Below are positions 26,586 to 34,637 of a stretch of DNA of 64,000 bases, in pieces. Both the position numbers and the translations under genes were made by a program. The stretch lies in the NCBI RefSeq assembly GCF_006385255.1, contig NZ_VFJE01000052.1:1-64000 (forward strand), written 5' to 3'. The notes beneath the pieces were generated by a model. The model was not told the origin of the DNA, did not search any database, and worked only from the letters and a program-made list of their open reading frames with translations. The stretch is from Flavobacterium microcysteis. Lineage in GTDB: Bacteria > Bacteroidota > Bacteroidia > Flavobacteriales > Flavobacteriaceae. Every line of letters starts with the position of its first letter. The stretch's first letter is position 1.

Positions 26586-29171
26586 ATGTACACTTCCCCG
26601 AGATTAGAGAGGTTTGAAGAAAACGTACTCGCTAAATACCAGATATATAACAGTATTCTGATTACACTTCCGTTTGATAATATTGGCAATACCGGAATTA
26701 TGCTTCCGCTTTTTGCTGAAGTTTGTGAGTCGGGATTTAAAAAAGAATGGAACCCGCAGCAAATTGTAGATTTTTTCTCTGAAAAATATTTGGATAATGC
26801 TTCCGAAAAAGAAAAAATTGACCTGATGTTTCGGTTTATCCAATATGTAGAAAGGCAAGTGGTTTTATTTGATGCTATTGAAGATGCTGCTTTTTCTGTT
26901 GTTAACAATCTTGATGGAGAAAATTCGCTACGGAATACAAAAGACAAGGCAGAATCTAAAGATAGTCTGGAAGAACTAAAAGCTTTTTTTGAAGAATTTA
27001 AAATTCGCACTGTCCTCACAGCGCACCCGACACAGTTTTATCCGGGTTCGGTTTTAGGAATTATCACCGACCTTGAAGATGCTATCAGAAGCAATAATCT
27101 GAAAAGAATGCGTGAATTACTGGCGCAGCTAGGAAAAACACCATTCATCAAAAAAGAAAAACCGACCCCTTTTGACGAAGCAGTCAGCTTGACTTGGTAT
27201 CTTGAAAACGTTTTTTATGAAACGGCAGGAAAAATGATGCATTTCTTCCAGAAAAACATTTATGATGGAGAATTGCCTAAAAATCAAATCCTAAATCTAG
27301 GATTCTGGCCAGGAGGCGATCGCGATGGAAATCCTTTTGTGACAACCGATATTACATTACAGGTAACTGAAAGATTACGTACTTCTATACTAAAATGTTA
27401 TTACAGAGATATTCGGGATTTGAAAAGAAAACTGACTTTTCATCAGGTGGATATGCTCTGGACAGAACTTGAACATAAAATTTACCGTTCCGTATTCTAT
27501 TCCGAAGGTGATTTGTATATAACACTGGATGAAATGAAAGCCACGTTGTTGGACATACGCACCCGAATTATAGAAAATCACCAATCGTTATATCTTGACG
27601 ATTTGGATGAATTTATCAATAAGGTCAATCTTTTTGGGTTTTACTTTGCCACTTTGGATATCCGACAAAACAGTAAAATCCATGATAAGGTTATTAAAGA
27701 CATAGTAAAAATTACAAACGAACACAACTTGTCTGTTTTTCCAACCGATTATTCCGCATTAAATGAAAAGGAGAAATTGGATTGGCTGTCAAAAGCTGCT
27801 GCAAATCTTGACCCGGAATGGTTTGAAGATGAAATAACCAGAGCGACTGTCGAATCAATATATGCTATTCAGAAAATCCAGGAACAAAATGGAGAATTAG
27901 GAGCCAACCGATATATCATCAGTAATAACCAGAGCGCTTTAAATGTTCTGGAAACCTATACTTTATTCCGATTGTGTGGATGGGAAAACGCTCCTGTTGA
28001 TATTGTTCCTCTTTTTGAAACCGTAGAGGATTTGGAAAATGCAGAACAGGTGATGAAAACGTTGTATACGAATCCGTTATATTCACAGCATTTAAAATTC
28101 CGAAACAATAAGCAGACCATTATGCTAGGTTTCTCAGATGGTACAAAAGATGGAGGTTATCTGATGGCGAATTGGAGTATTTACAAAGCCAAAGAAGCGT
28201 TAACTGCAATTTCCAGAGAGTATGGAATTGAAGTTATTTTCTTTGATGGAAGAGGCGGACCGCCAGCCAGAGGAGGAGGAAAGACGCATAAATTTTATGC
28301 TTCGCAAGGTCCGGACATAGAAAATAATGAAATACAGATAACAATACAAGGGCAGACTATTAGTTCTAATTTCGGAACTTTGGATTCTTGCCGTTATAAT
28401 CTTGAAAACCTGTTAAGTGCCGGAGCGGCCAATCAGTTTTTTAATAAAGGAGAAAACAAACTTTCTGATACTGAAAAACAGACATTGGAATCGCTTTCGC
28501 AAATAAGCTATAGGGAATACTCCGATTTTAAGAACCATCCTAAATTTATCCCGTATCTGGAAAGAAGAAGTGCGCTAAAATATTATGCAATGGCAAATAT
28601 AGGAAGCCGTCCTTCAAAAAGAAGCCAATCTGAGAAGCTTGATTTTAATGATCTTCGAGCTATTCCTTTTGTGGGAGCATGGAGTCAGTTGAAGCAAAAT
28701 GTACCTGGTTTTTTTGGAGTAGGTTCAGCATTGAAGCATTTTGAAGATAATGGTAAGTGGCAGGAAGTTCAAGATTTGTATGATCATTCATTATTCTTTA
28801 AAACTTTGATTGAAAACAGCATGATGTCGTTGGCTAAATCATTTTTCCCGTTGACATCTTATATGAAAGATGATCCTGAATTTGGCGAATTTTGGGAAAT
28901 CATTTTTAATGAATTTAAAGAAACAAAAAGACTGGTACTAAAAGTATCCGGTTTTGAAACCTTGATGGAAAACTATCCTGATGGGAAGGCCTCCATACAA
29001 ATGCGGGAACAAATTGTATTGCCACTGCTCACAATTCAGCAATATGCCTTAACTAAAATAAATGAATTAAATCTAAAAGGTGGACAAGATGAAGAAATGC
29101 TGAAAATTTATGAAAAGATCGTAATGCGCTCACTTTTTGGAAATATTAATGCCAGTAGAAACTCTGCTTAA
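26586..29171 (+). CDS. ppc: Phosphoenolpyruvate carboxylase
   Basis: An 861-residue enzyme that carboxylates PEP to oxaloacetate (anaplerosis). The catalytic His is in VLTAHPTQFYPGS (about 143) and the second conserved motif GGDRDGNPF is present. The glycine-rich loop FFDGRGGPPARGGGKTH marks the active site. It is shorter than E. coli Ppc (883). The C-terminus ends NINASRNSA rather than the usual QNTG tail, which is odd for a catalytic PEPC and may reflect a Bacteroidota subgroup. The DinB-like gene follows after 6 bases. Confidence 0.93.
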   Translation: MYTSPRLERFEENVLAKYQIYNSILITLPFDNIGNTGIMLPLFAEVCESGFKKEWNPQQIVDFFSEKYLDNASEKEKIDLMFRFIQYVERQVVLFDAIEDAAFSVVNNLDGENSLRNTKDKAESKDSLEELKAFFEEFKIRTVLTAHPTQFYPGSVLGIITDLEDAIRSNNLKRMRELLAQLGKTPFIKKEKPTPFDEAVSLTWYLENVFYETAGKMMHFFQKNIYDGELPKNQILNLGFWPGGDRDGNPFVTTDITLQVTERLRTSILKCYYRDIRDLKRKLTFHQVDMLWTELEHKIYRSVFYSEGDLYITLDEMKATLLDIRTRIIENHQSLYLDDLDEFINKVNLFGFYFATLDIRQNSKIHDKVIKDIVKITNEHNLSVFPTDYSALNEKEKLDWLSKAAANLDPEWFEDEITRATVESIYAIQKIQEQNGELGANRYIISNNQSALNVLETYTLFRLCGWENAPVDIVPLFETVEDLENAEQVMKTLYTNPLYSQHLKFRNNKQTIMLGFSDGTKDGGYLMANWSIYKAKEALTAISREYGIEVIFFDGRGGPPARGGGKTHKFYASQGPDIENNEIQITIQGQTISSNFGTLDSCRYNLENLLSAGAANQFFNKGENKLSDTEKQTLESLSQISYREYSDFKNHPKFIPYLERRSALKYYAMANIGSRPSKRSQSEKLDFNDLRAIPFVGAWSQLKQNVPGFFGVGSALKHFEDNGKWQEVQDLYDHSLFFKTLIENSMMSLAKSFFPLTSYMKDDPEFGEFWEIIFNEFKETKRLVLKVSGFETLMENYPDGKASIQMREQIVLPLLTIQQYALTKINELNLKGGQDEEMLKIYEKIVMRSLFGNINASRNSA

Positions 29172-29177
29172 AATACT

Positions 29178-29696
29178 ATGAAAACAGACCAATTATTACC
29201 AACAGAATTTGCACCTTATTATTCTACTTATATTTCTAAAGTAGATCAGGAAGCTAATCTGATTGAGGAACTTGAAATATCAGTTCATGAATTTATAAAA
29301 TTTGTACAGAATATTCCTTTGGATAAATATGATTATCGATATGCTGAAGGAAAATGGACCATAAAAGATATCATCCAGCATTTGATGGATTCGGAAAGAA
29401 TTTTTGCTTATCGTGCGCTACGAATTGCAAGAAATGATAAGACATCTTTACCAGGTTTTGAAGAAAATGATTATGCTGCTATTGCCGGTGCTGACAAAAG
29501 AAGTATTCGGGATTTACTGACAGAACTTGCCATAGTCAGACAAGCTACCATAGCGCTGTTTAATAACTTCAATGAAGAAGTTTTAAAGAGAATGGGAGTT
29601 GCATCCGGATATGACATTTCGGTAAGAGCTTTAGGTTTTATAATTATCGGACACCAAAAGCACCATCAAAAGATCTTTATGGAGCGTTACTTATAA
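29178..29696 (+). CDS. DinB-family protein
   Basis: A 172-residue four-helix protein of the DinB/YfiT superfamily. Three His are placed to bind a metal: HLMDSERI (about 63) and HQKHH near the C-terminus. Relatives include thiol-S-transferases that use bacillithiol or mycothiol, so a metal-dependent transferase or detoxification role is possible. It is co-transcribed with ppc (6-base gap), and its last bases overlap the convergent membrane-protein gene by 6. Confidence 0.85.
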   Translation: MKTDQLLPTEFAPYYSTYISKVDQEANLIEELEISVHEFIKFVQNIPLDKYDYRYAEGKWTIKDIIQHLMDSERIFAYRALRIARNDKTSLPGFEENDYAAIAGADKRSIRDLLTELAIVRQATIALFNNFNEEVLKRMGVASGYDISVRALGFIIIGHQKHHQKIFMERYL

Positions 29697-30008
29697 TTTT
29701 GAAAAATAGCGGGTTCCAGCAAAAAGATCAATCACCTGTACGATAGCAAACAATATAAGAGCAAATAAGAAAAGAGCGATTCCTTTTTCCTTGATGTGTT
29801 TGTTCCTGGAAAATAAAGATAGGAGGAAAAGCCCGAAGGCAATTGGGATGACGATTTTAAAACCGCGTGTAATTTCGAACATACGAAGGTAAATTCCTAA
29901 AATAGAAAGGGCCCATAAAAGAAAAATTATTTTCAGGGCAATCAGGGTTTTGAAATCAAACCATTCCTGGCAGTGTTTTTCCTTTCCGTTGCTTTTAAAC
30001 AGTTGCAT
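29691..30008 (-). CDS. Small three-helix membrane protein
   Basis: A 105-residue protein with three predicted transmembrane helices: about 25-43 (IALKIIFLLWALSILGIYL), about 52-66, and about 76-96. There are no recognisable motifs. The function is unknown. It converges on and overlaps the DinB gene end by 6 bases. Confidence 0.65.
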   Translation of the reverse strand: MQLFKSNGKEKHCQEWFDFKTLIALKIIFLLWALSILGIYLRMFEITRGFKIVIPIAFGLFLLSLFSRNKHIKEKGIALFLFALILFAIVQVIDLFAGTRYFSKL

Positions 30009-30167
30009 GATCTTATGTTTTGGTGGTAGAGTATAAATTTATAAAATATACATTTGTTTTAAGAAAAATATCGATGTATATTCATAAATATACGACAAAT
30101 TACGTATAATTAAGTCTTTAATTGTTAAATACGTGATTTTTTTATTCTACTAAGGAATTATATAAAT

Positions 30168-30202
30168 AAAAAAACGGAACTCAATTTGAGTTCCGTTTTT
30201 TT
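30168..30202. terminator. Bidirectional terminator
   Basis: Palindrome CGGAACTCAA / TTGAGTTCCG (30175-30195), flanked by A run on the left and T run on the right, following the acidic-protein gene. Confidence 0.85.
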
Positions 30203-30219
30203 ATTTATGCGGAAAGAAG

Positions 30220-30621
30220 TTAATCTTCGTCGTCGTCTTCATCATCAGCGATATCAGCGATATCTCTGTCTTCATCGTCCTCATCGTCATCAAGCTCGAT
30301 TTTATCTTCTTTTTCATCCTCTTCATCATCGTTTGCATCATCATCATCCAAATCAAGATCTTTAATGGCTTCCATTGGTACCGTTACATCTTCTAAATCA
30401 TCGTCTTCATCAAAGTTTTCGATTCTGCTGGCAAGTTTGGTGCTCACTTTTACCAGATAGATAGTGTCTTCTGTTCTAACTTCAACAGCTTCTACCAATT
30501 CGTTTTTAGCATTTTTGAAACGGATGATATTGGAGTCGTCATATCCATCAGGAAATTTTTCGACAAGCAAAGTCAGAATTTCATTGGTTAGTTTAGAATA
30601 ATCTACAATAATTCTTTTCAT
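30220..30621 (-). CDS. Acidic-tailed conserved protein
   Basis: 133 residues. The first 80 form a small mixed domain (MKRIIVDYSKLTNEILTLLV, then VRTEDTIYLVKVSTKL), and the last 55 are almost all Asp and Glu with few other residues. The tail may be an intrinsically disordered polyanion for binding a basic protein or metal. It follows the deoxyhypusine-synthase-like gene by 10 bases and is presumably co-transcribed. The function is unknown. Confidence 0.75.
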   Translation of the reverse strand: MKRIIVDYSKLTNEILTLLVEKFPDGYDDSNIIRFKNAKNELVEAVEVRTEDTIYLVKVSTKLASRIENFDEDDDLEDVTVPMEAIKDLDLDDDDANDDEEDEKEDKIELDDDEDDEDRDIADIADDEDDDED

Positions 30622-30631
30622 ACAATTTTTA

Positions 30632-31603
30632 TTATAAGTCTAGTAGGTAAGCAAAAATTAATGGGGCTACAATGGTAGCATCCGACTCAATAACAAATTT
30701 TGGAGTATTAATATCAAGTTTACCCCAAGTGATTTTCTCATTTGGAACTGCTCCTGAATAGGAACCGTAGCTGGTAGTTGAATCTGAAATCTGGCAGAAG
30801 TAGCTCCAGAAAGGAACATCATGCATTTCCATATCCTGATAAAGCATAGGTACAACACAGATAGGGAAATCTCCTGCGATTCCTCCTCCAATTTGGAAGA
30901 AGCCAATACCTTTGTCGCTGTTTTTTGTATACCAGTCAGCAAGGAAAGTCATGTATTCGATTCCTGACTTCATTGTAGAAGCTTTTAGCTCGCCTTTGAT
31001 AACATAAGAGGCGAAAATGTTACCCATTGTGCTGTCTTCCCAACCTGGAACGATAATAGGAAGATTTTTCTCAGCAGCGGCATACATCCAGCTATCTTTT
31101 AAGTCAATTTCATAATATTCTTCCAATACACCAGAAAGCAACATTTTGTACATGAATTCATGTGGGAAATAGCGTTCTCCTGCATCATCAGCATCTTTCC
31201 ATATTTTATAGATATGCTTTTGTAATCTTCTGAAAGCTTCATGCTCAGGAATACAAGTATCTGTAACACGGTTTAATCCTCTTTCTAATAAATCCCATTC
31301 TTGTTGTGGCGTCAAATCGCGATAATTTGGAACTCTTTCATAGTGAGAATGCGCAACAAGATTCATGATATCTTCTTCCAAATTAGCTCCTGTACAGGAA
31401 ATAATCTGAACTTTGTCTTTTCTAATCATTTCGGCAAAAATCTTTCCGATTTCAGCCGTACTCATGGCGCCAGCCAAAGTCACCATCATTTTTGCACCAT
31501 TCTGTAATTGTTGTTCATAGGCTTTTGCCGCATCAACTACAGTGGCAGAATTGAAATGCAGGTAGTACTTCTCAATAAATTGACTGATTGGTCCTTTACT
31601 CAT
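30632..31603 (-). CDS. Deoxyhypusine-synthase-like protein
   Basis: A 323-residue protein of the deoxyhypusine synthase family, which uses NAD and spermidine to form an aminobutyl enzyme intermediate. The catalytic Lys is retained in ITWGKLD. The spermidine-binding region differs from the eukaryotic enzyme as I recall it: the segment equivalent to SDSGA reads SYSGA, and the HH pair after the GGG loop is replaced by GDFP (GGGIAGDFP). Bacterial relatives often act as homospermidine or related polyamine synthases. Adjacent arginine decarboxylase supports a polyamine role. A direct action on EF-P (51 kb) is only a guess. Confidence 0.85.
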   Translation of the reverse strand: MSKGPISQFIEKYYLHFNSATVVDAAKAYEQQLQNGAKMMVTLAGAMSTAEIGKIFAEMIRKDKVQIISCTGANLEEDIMNLVAHSHYERVPNYRDLTPQQEWDLLERGLNRVTDTCIPEHEAFRRLQKHIYKIWKDADDAGERYFPHEFMYKMLLSGVLEEYYEIDLKDSWMYAAAEKNLPIIVPGWEDSTMGNIFASYVIKGELKASTMKSGIEYMTFLADWYTKNSDKGIGFFQIGGGIAGDFPICVVPMLYQDMEMHDVPFWSYFCQISDSTTSYGSYSGAVPNEKITWGKLDINTPKFVIESDATIVAPLIFAYLLDL

Positions 31604-31688
31604 TTTGTTGTTTGTTAGTTTCTGTATTTAATATTTGTCCGATAGCAATTCAAAGTTGATTTTGAAAAGTGGTACACCGGATGGTTTG

Positions 31689-31709
31689 AAGCGGAAAAAA
31701 CCCGCTTTT
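31689..31709 (-). terminator. Weak hairpin after arginine decarboxylase
   Basis: Stem AAGCGG (31689-31694) / CCGCTT (31702-31707) with a short A/T flank. It may attenuate read-through from speA into the deoxyhypusine-synthase-like gene. Confidence 0.35.
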
Positions 31710-31729
31710 AATTATTTCCCAAAAATAAA

Positions 31730-33130
31730 TTATTTTTTCGCGTAACCTAATATTTTTAAAATATCTTCTGAACTTTGTTGCTCAGAAAAAACTTCAGTAG
31801 CCAAAATACCATTTTCATCACGGTCAATCAAGATGTGTTTTGGCTGAGGAATCAGACAGTGGTGTATTCCGCCGAAGCCTCCAATAGTTTCCTGATAAGC
31901 ACCTGTATTGAAAAATCCAATATACAAAGGTTTTTCTTTATTGTATTTTGGCATATAGATGGCGTTCATGTTCTGCTCAGAGTTGTAATAGTCATCACTG
32001 TCACAAGTCATTCCGCCAAGCAATACTCTTTCGTACTGATCGTTCCATCGATTGACAGCCAACATAATAAAACGCTTGTTGATTGCCCAAGTGTCTGGTA
32101 GCGTAGTAATGAAAGATGAGTCAATCATATTCCATTTCTCTCTGTCATTTTGCTGTTTTTGATACAGTACCTGATAGATAGCACCGCCGCTTTCTCCAAC
32201 AGTAAACGAACCAAATTCAGTAAAGATGTTTGGCACATCTACTTCAGCTTCTTCACACGCAATTTTAATCTGATTGATGATTTCGTCAATCATATATTGG
32301 TAATCGTATTCAAAAGCAAGTGAGTTTTTGATAGGGAATCCACCGCCAATATTCAATCCGTCCAAAGTAGGACATTCTTTTTTAAGAGCGATATAAACCT
32401 TGATACACTTTACAAGCTCATTCCAGTAATAAGAGTTATCGTTAATACCGGTATTGATAAAAAAGTGAAGCATCTTAAGTTCCAGGTTTTTGTTTTCCTG
32501 AATCTGTTTTTTGTAGAAGTTCACTATGTTTTTATACCCAATACCTAATCTAGAGGTATAGAATTCAAATTTCGGTTCTTCCTCGGCAGCAATTCTGATT
32601 CCGATTTTGAATTTTCCTTTTATTTCAGCCTGAAGAAGGTCTAGTTCTTCGTAGTTGTCAATAATTGGAATGGCATTTTTATGGCCGTTATTAATTAATC
32701 GGGCAATATTAGTAATGTATTGGTCTCTTTTGAAGCCGTTACAGATTACATAAGTGCTTTTGTTTATCTTACCGTTTTCAAGAAGGTTTTCTACGATATT
32801 AATATCAAAAGCTGATGATGTTTCAATATGGATATTGTTTTTGAAAGCCTCATTCATTACAAATTCAAAGTGAGAGCTTTTTGTGCAATAGCAGTAATAG
32901 TATTTCCCTTCGTATTTGTTTTTTTCCATCGCTTTTCTAAACCAGGCTTTAGCCCGGTTGATATTGTTGGAAATTTGAGGTAAGTAAGTGAATTTCAAAG
33001 GCGTGCCATACTGTTCCACAAGTTTCATCAAGTCGATGTTATGGAATTGAAGGTTGTCTTTGTTTAGTTTAAACTCATCTTGAGGGAAATAGTAAGTTTG
33101 GTTGATTAGGTCAAAATATTTTGTATTCAT
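31730..33130 (-). CDS. speA: Arginine decarboxylase
   Basis: A 466-residue PLP-dependent (fold III) decarboxylase that converts arginine to agmatine. The PLP lysine is predicted in YCYCTKSSHFE near residue 82. The phosphate-binding Gly loop is LNIGGGFPIKN. The C-terminal barrel contains TCDSDD and a conserved NTGAYQE motif. It is shorter than E. coli SpeA (658) because it lacks the long inserts. It precedes the deoxyhypusine-synthase-like gene, and no agmatinase lies between them. Its 5' region holds a 59-codon ORF and a strong hairpin. Confidence 0.85.
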   Translation of the reverse strand: MNTKYFDLINQTYYFPQDEFKLNKDNLQFHNIDLMKLVEQYGTPLKFTYLPQISNNINRAKAWFRKAMEKNKYEGKYYYCYCTKSSHFEFVMNEAFKNNIHIETSSAFDINIVENLLENGKINKSTYVICNGFKRDQYITNIARLINNGHKNAIPIIDNYEELDLLQAEIKGKFKIGIRIAAEEEPKFEFYTSRLGIGYKNIVNFYKKQIQENKNLELKMLHFFINTGINDNSYYWNELVKCIKVYIALKKECPTLDGLNIGGGFPIKNSLAFEYDYQYMIDEIINQIKIACEEAEVDVPNIFTEFGSFTVGESGGAIYQVLYQKQQNDREKWNMIDSSFITTLPDTWAINKRFIMLAVNRWNDQYERVLLGGMTCDSDDYYNSEQNMNAIYMPKYNKEKPLYIGFFNTGAYQETIGGFGGIHHCLIPQPKHILIDRDENGILATEVFSEQQSSEDILKILGYAKK

Positions 33131-33145
33131 TTATTTGTCAGGATT

Positions 33146-33183
33146 TTAGATTAAAAATAAGAAAAAAACAATTTTTAATCTAA
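33146..33183 (-). promoter_or_regulatory. 13-bp hairpin in the speA leader
   Basis: Perfect inverted arms of 13 bases (33146-33158 and 33171-33183: TTAGATTAAAAAT and its complement) with a 12-base loop, ending 4 bases from the stop of the small ORF and about 16 bases before the speA ATG. The loop is T-rich on the coding strand. No T run follows the hairpin, so it is not a canonical terminator. Confidence 0.6.
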
Positions 33184-33186
33184 ACT

Positions 33187-33366
33187 TCATACCCTAATAT
33201 TTGCATAAATAATAGGTAGCTTTTCCTGATACATATTTGAGTATTGAAAAATATCAAAATTATGGATGCTTTTTACACCAAAAGAGCCTTTCAGGAAATA
33301 CTGAAAAGTTGCTTTGTTTTCTGCACCTGCGGCCGAAAAAGAATTGGTGTTTTGACTTTTTTTCAT
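33187..33366 (-). CDS. Possible leaderless 59-residue ORF upstream of speA
   Basis: ATG at 33366 to TGA at 33187 on the minus strand. The peptide begins MKKSQNTNSFSAAGAENK and ends LPIIYANIRV. A TACATTTG box (33372-33379) ends 6 bases before the ATG, so the transcript may begin at the start codon. It lies between aroB and speA. No homology is recognised. It could be a leader peptide or a small protein. Confidence 0.45.
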   Translation of the reverse strand: MKKSQNTNSFSAAGAENKATFQYFLKGSFGVKSIHNFDIFQYSNMYQEKLPIIYANIRV

Positions 33367-33371
33367 TTGGG

Positions 33372-33379
33372 CAAATGTA
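33372..33379 (-). promoter_or_regulatory. Promoter -7 box TACATTTG (small ORF-speA)
   Basis: Exact TAnnTTTG match on the minus strand, 6 bases before the leaderless ORF start. Confidence 0.55.
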
Positions 33380-33423
33380 AAAAATATTCTAACTGATTTG
33401 CAATGATTTTTATTAAAAATATA

Positions 33424-34491
33424 TTAAGAATTATATTCTAAAAATGCATCTATAATCAATTCGTTATCAGCTTTTTGCCCTGTTGATATGCCGCCAATTC
33501 CATCAAGAAGCGCAAATTGGATAGTTCCATATTCATTTTTCTTGTCGTGAATGAGCAATTCAAGTATAGGTTGGATGTCTTTTTCTTCAAAAACGATCCT
33601 TTCAAAAATATTATCTATTCCGTTTTTGATTTCTTCAAATTCCATATCTGAAATCAGATTTTTTCTCAATGAAATATAACTCTCTAGAATCATTCCGGCA
33701 GCAATCGCTTCACCATGGAGTAAGGATGTTTTGTTTTCGTTTTCCAGGAAATAGCTTTCGATAGCATGTCCTAAAGTATGTCCAAAATTTAGAGATTTAC
33801 GCAGTCCATTTTCTTTTGGGTCTTGTGTTACGATGTTGTTTTTTATTTCAACTGATTGATAAATTAAAGTGTCTAAATCGCCTGTATTTAAATTGTTTAA
33901 GTCTAAAAATAATGACCAGTATTTTTTATCAAAAATCAATCCGTGTTTAAGCATTTCAGCTAATCCGGAACGCATTTGATTTTGCGGTAATGTCTCTAAA
34001 TAGTTGGTGTCAATCAAAACCATCTGAGGTACGTTAATAACGCCGATTTGATTTTTTAGACTTCCCAGGTCGATTCCGTTTTTTCCTCCAACAGAAGCAT
34101 CGACCATAGCCAATAGTGTAGTCGGTACATTAATAAAATTAATTCCTCTTTTAAATGTAGAAGCTACAAAACCGCCCATATCAGTTACGACACCGCCACC
34201 TACATTAATAACGAGGCTTTTTCTGTCAGCACCCAGTTCCGTCAGTACATTCCAAAGCTCAACACAAGTTTCGATGTTTTTGTTGGTTTCTCCCGGCTCA
34301 AATTCGACGATTTCGATATTTAAGTCGGTCTCTAGGTTGGGAAGAAATATAGGGAGGCAGTATTCGTTAGTATCGCTATCTGCTAAAATAAAGATAGAAG
34401 AATACTTATTTTCTGCCAAATGGCTGTTTAATGCTTCGTAAGCATTTTCATTAAAAAATATAGAATATCCGTTAGCTTCAATTGGTTTCAT
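33424..34491 (-). CDS. aroB: 3-dehydroquinate synthase
   Basis: A 355-residue enzyme that closes the shikimate ring, forming 3-dehydroquinate from DAHP with NAD and a metal. Motifs are VNVGGGVVTDMGGFVASTFK, PTTLLAMVDASVGGKNGIDL and the metal-binding His/Glu of LNFGHTLGHAIE with HGEAIA. The length is standard. It appears to be transcribed alone and ends about 57 bases before the small ORF. Confidence 0.93.
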   Translation of the reverse strand: MKPIEANGYSIFFNENAYEALNSHLAENKYSSIFILADSDTNEYCLPIFLPNLETDLNIEIVEFEPGETNKNIETCVELWNVLTELGADRKSLVINVGGGVVTDMGGFVASTFKRGINFINVPTTLLAMVDASVGGKNGIDLGSLKNQIGVINVPQMVLIDTNYLETLPQNQMRSGLAEMLKHGLIFDKKYWSLFLDLNNLNTGDLDTLIYQSVEIKNNIVTQDPKENGLRKSLNFGHTLGHAIESYFLENENKTSLLHGEAIAAGMILESYISLRKNLISDMEFEEIKNGIDNIFERIVFEEKDIQPILELLIHDKKNEYGTIQFALLDGIGGISTGQKADNELIIDAFLEYNS

Positions 34492-34609
34492 CTGATGTTT
34501 TTGAGAGGCAACTCATGACGGATCCAGATAAGCGTCATATAATTGCTTATTTGTAATTTTAAAAGGCAAAATAAGGCAATTTTTAAGAAAAAAATCACGA
34601 AGCTCTATT

Positions 34610-34617
34610 TATATTTG
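34610..34617 (+). promoter_or_regulatory. Promoter -7 box TATATTTG (putA)
   Basis: Exact TAnnTTTG match 20 bases before the proline dehydrogenase ATG. No clear -33 TTG partner at about 20 bases. Confidence 0.6.
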
Positions 34618-34637
34618 CAACATTATTAAACAAACGA

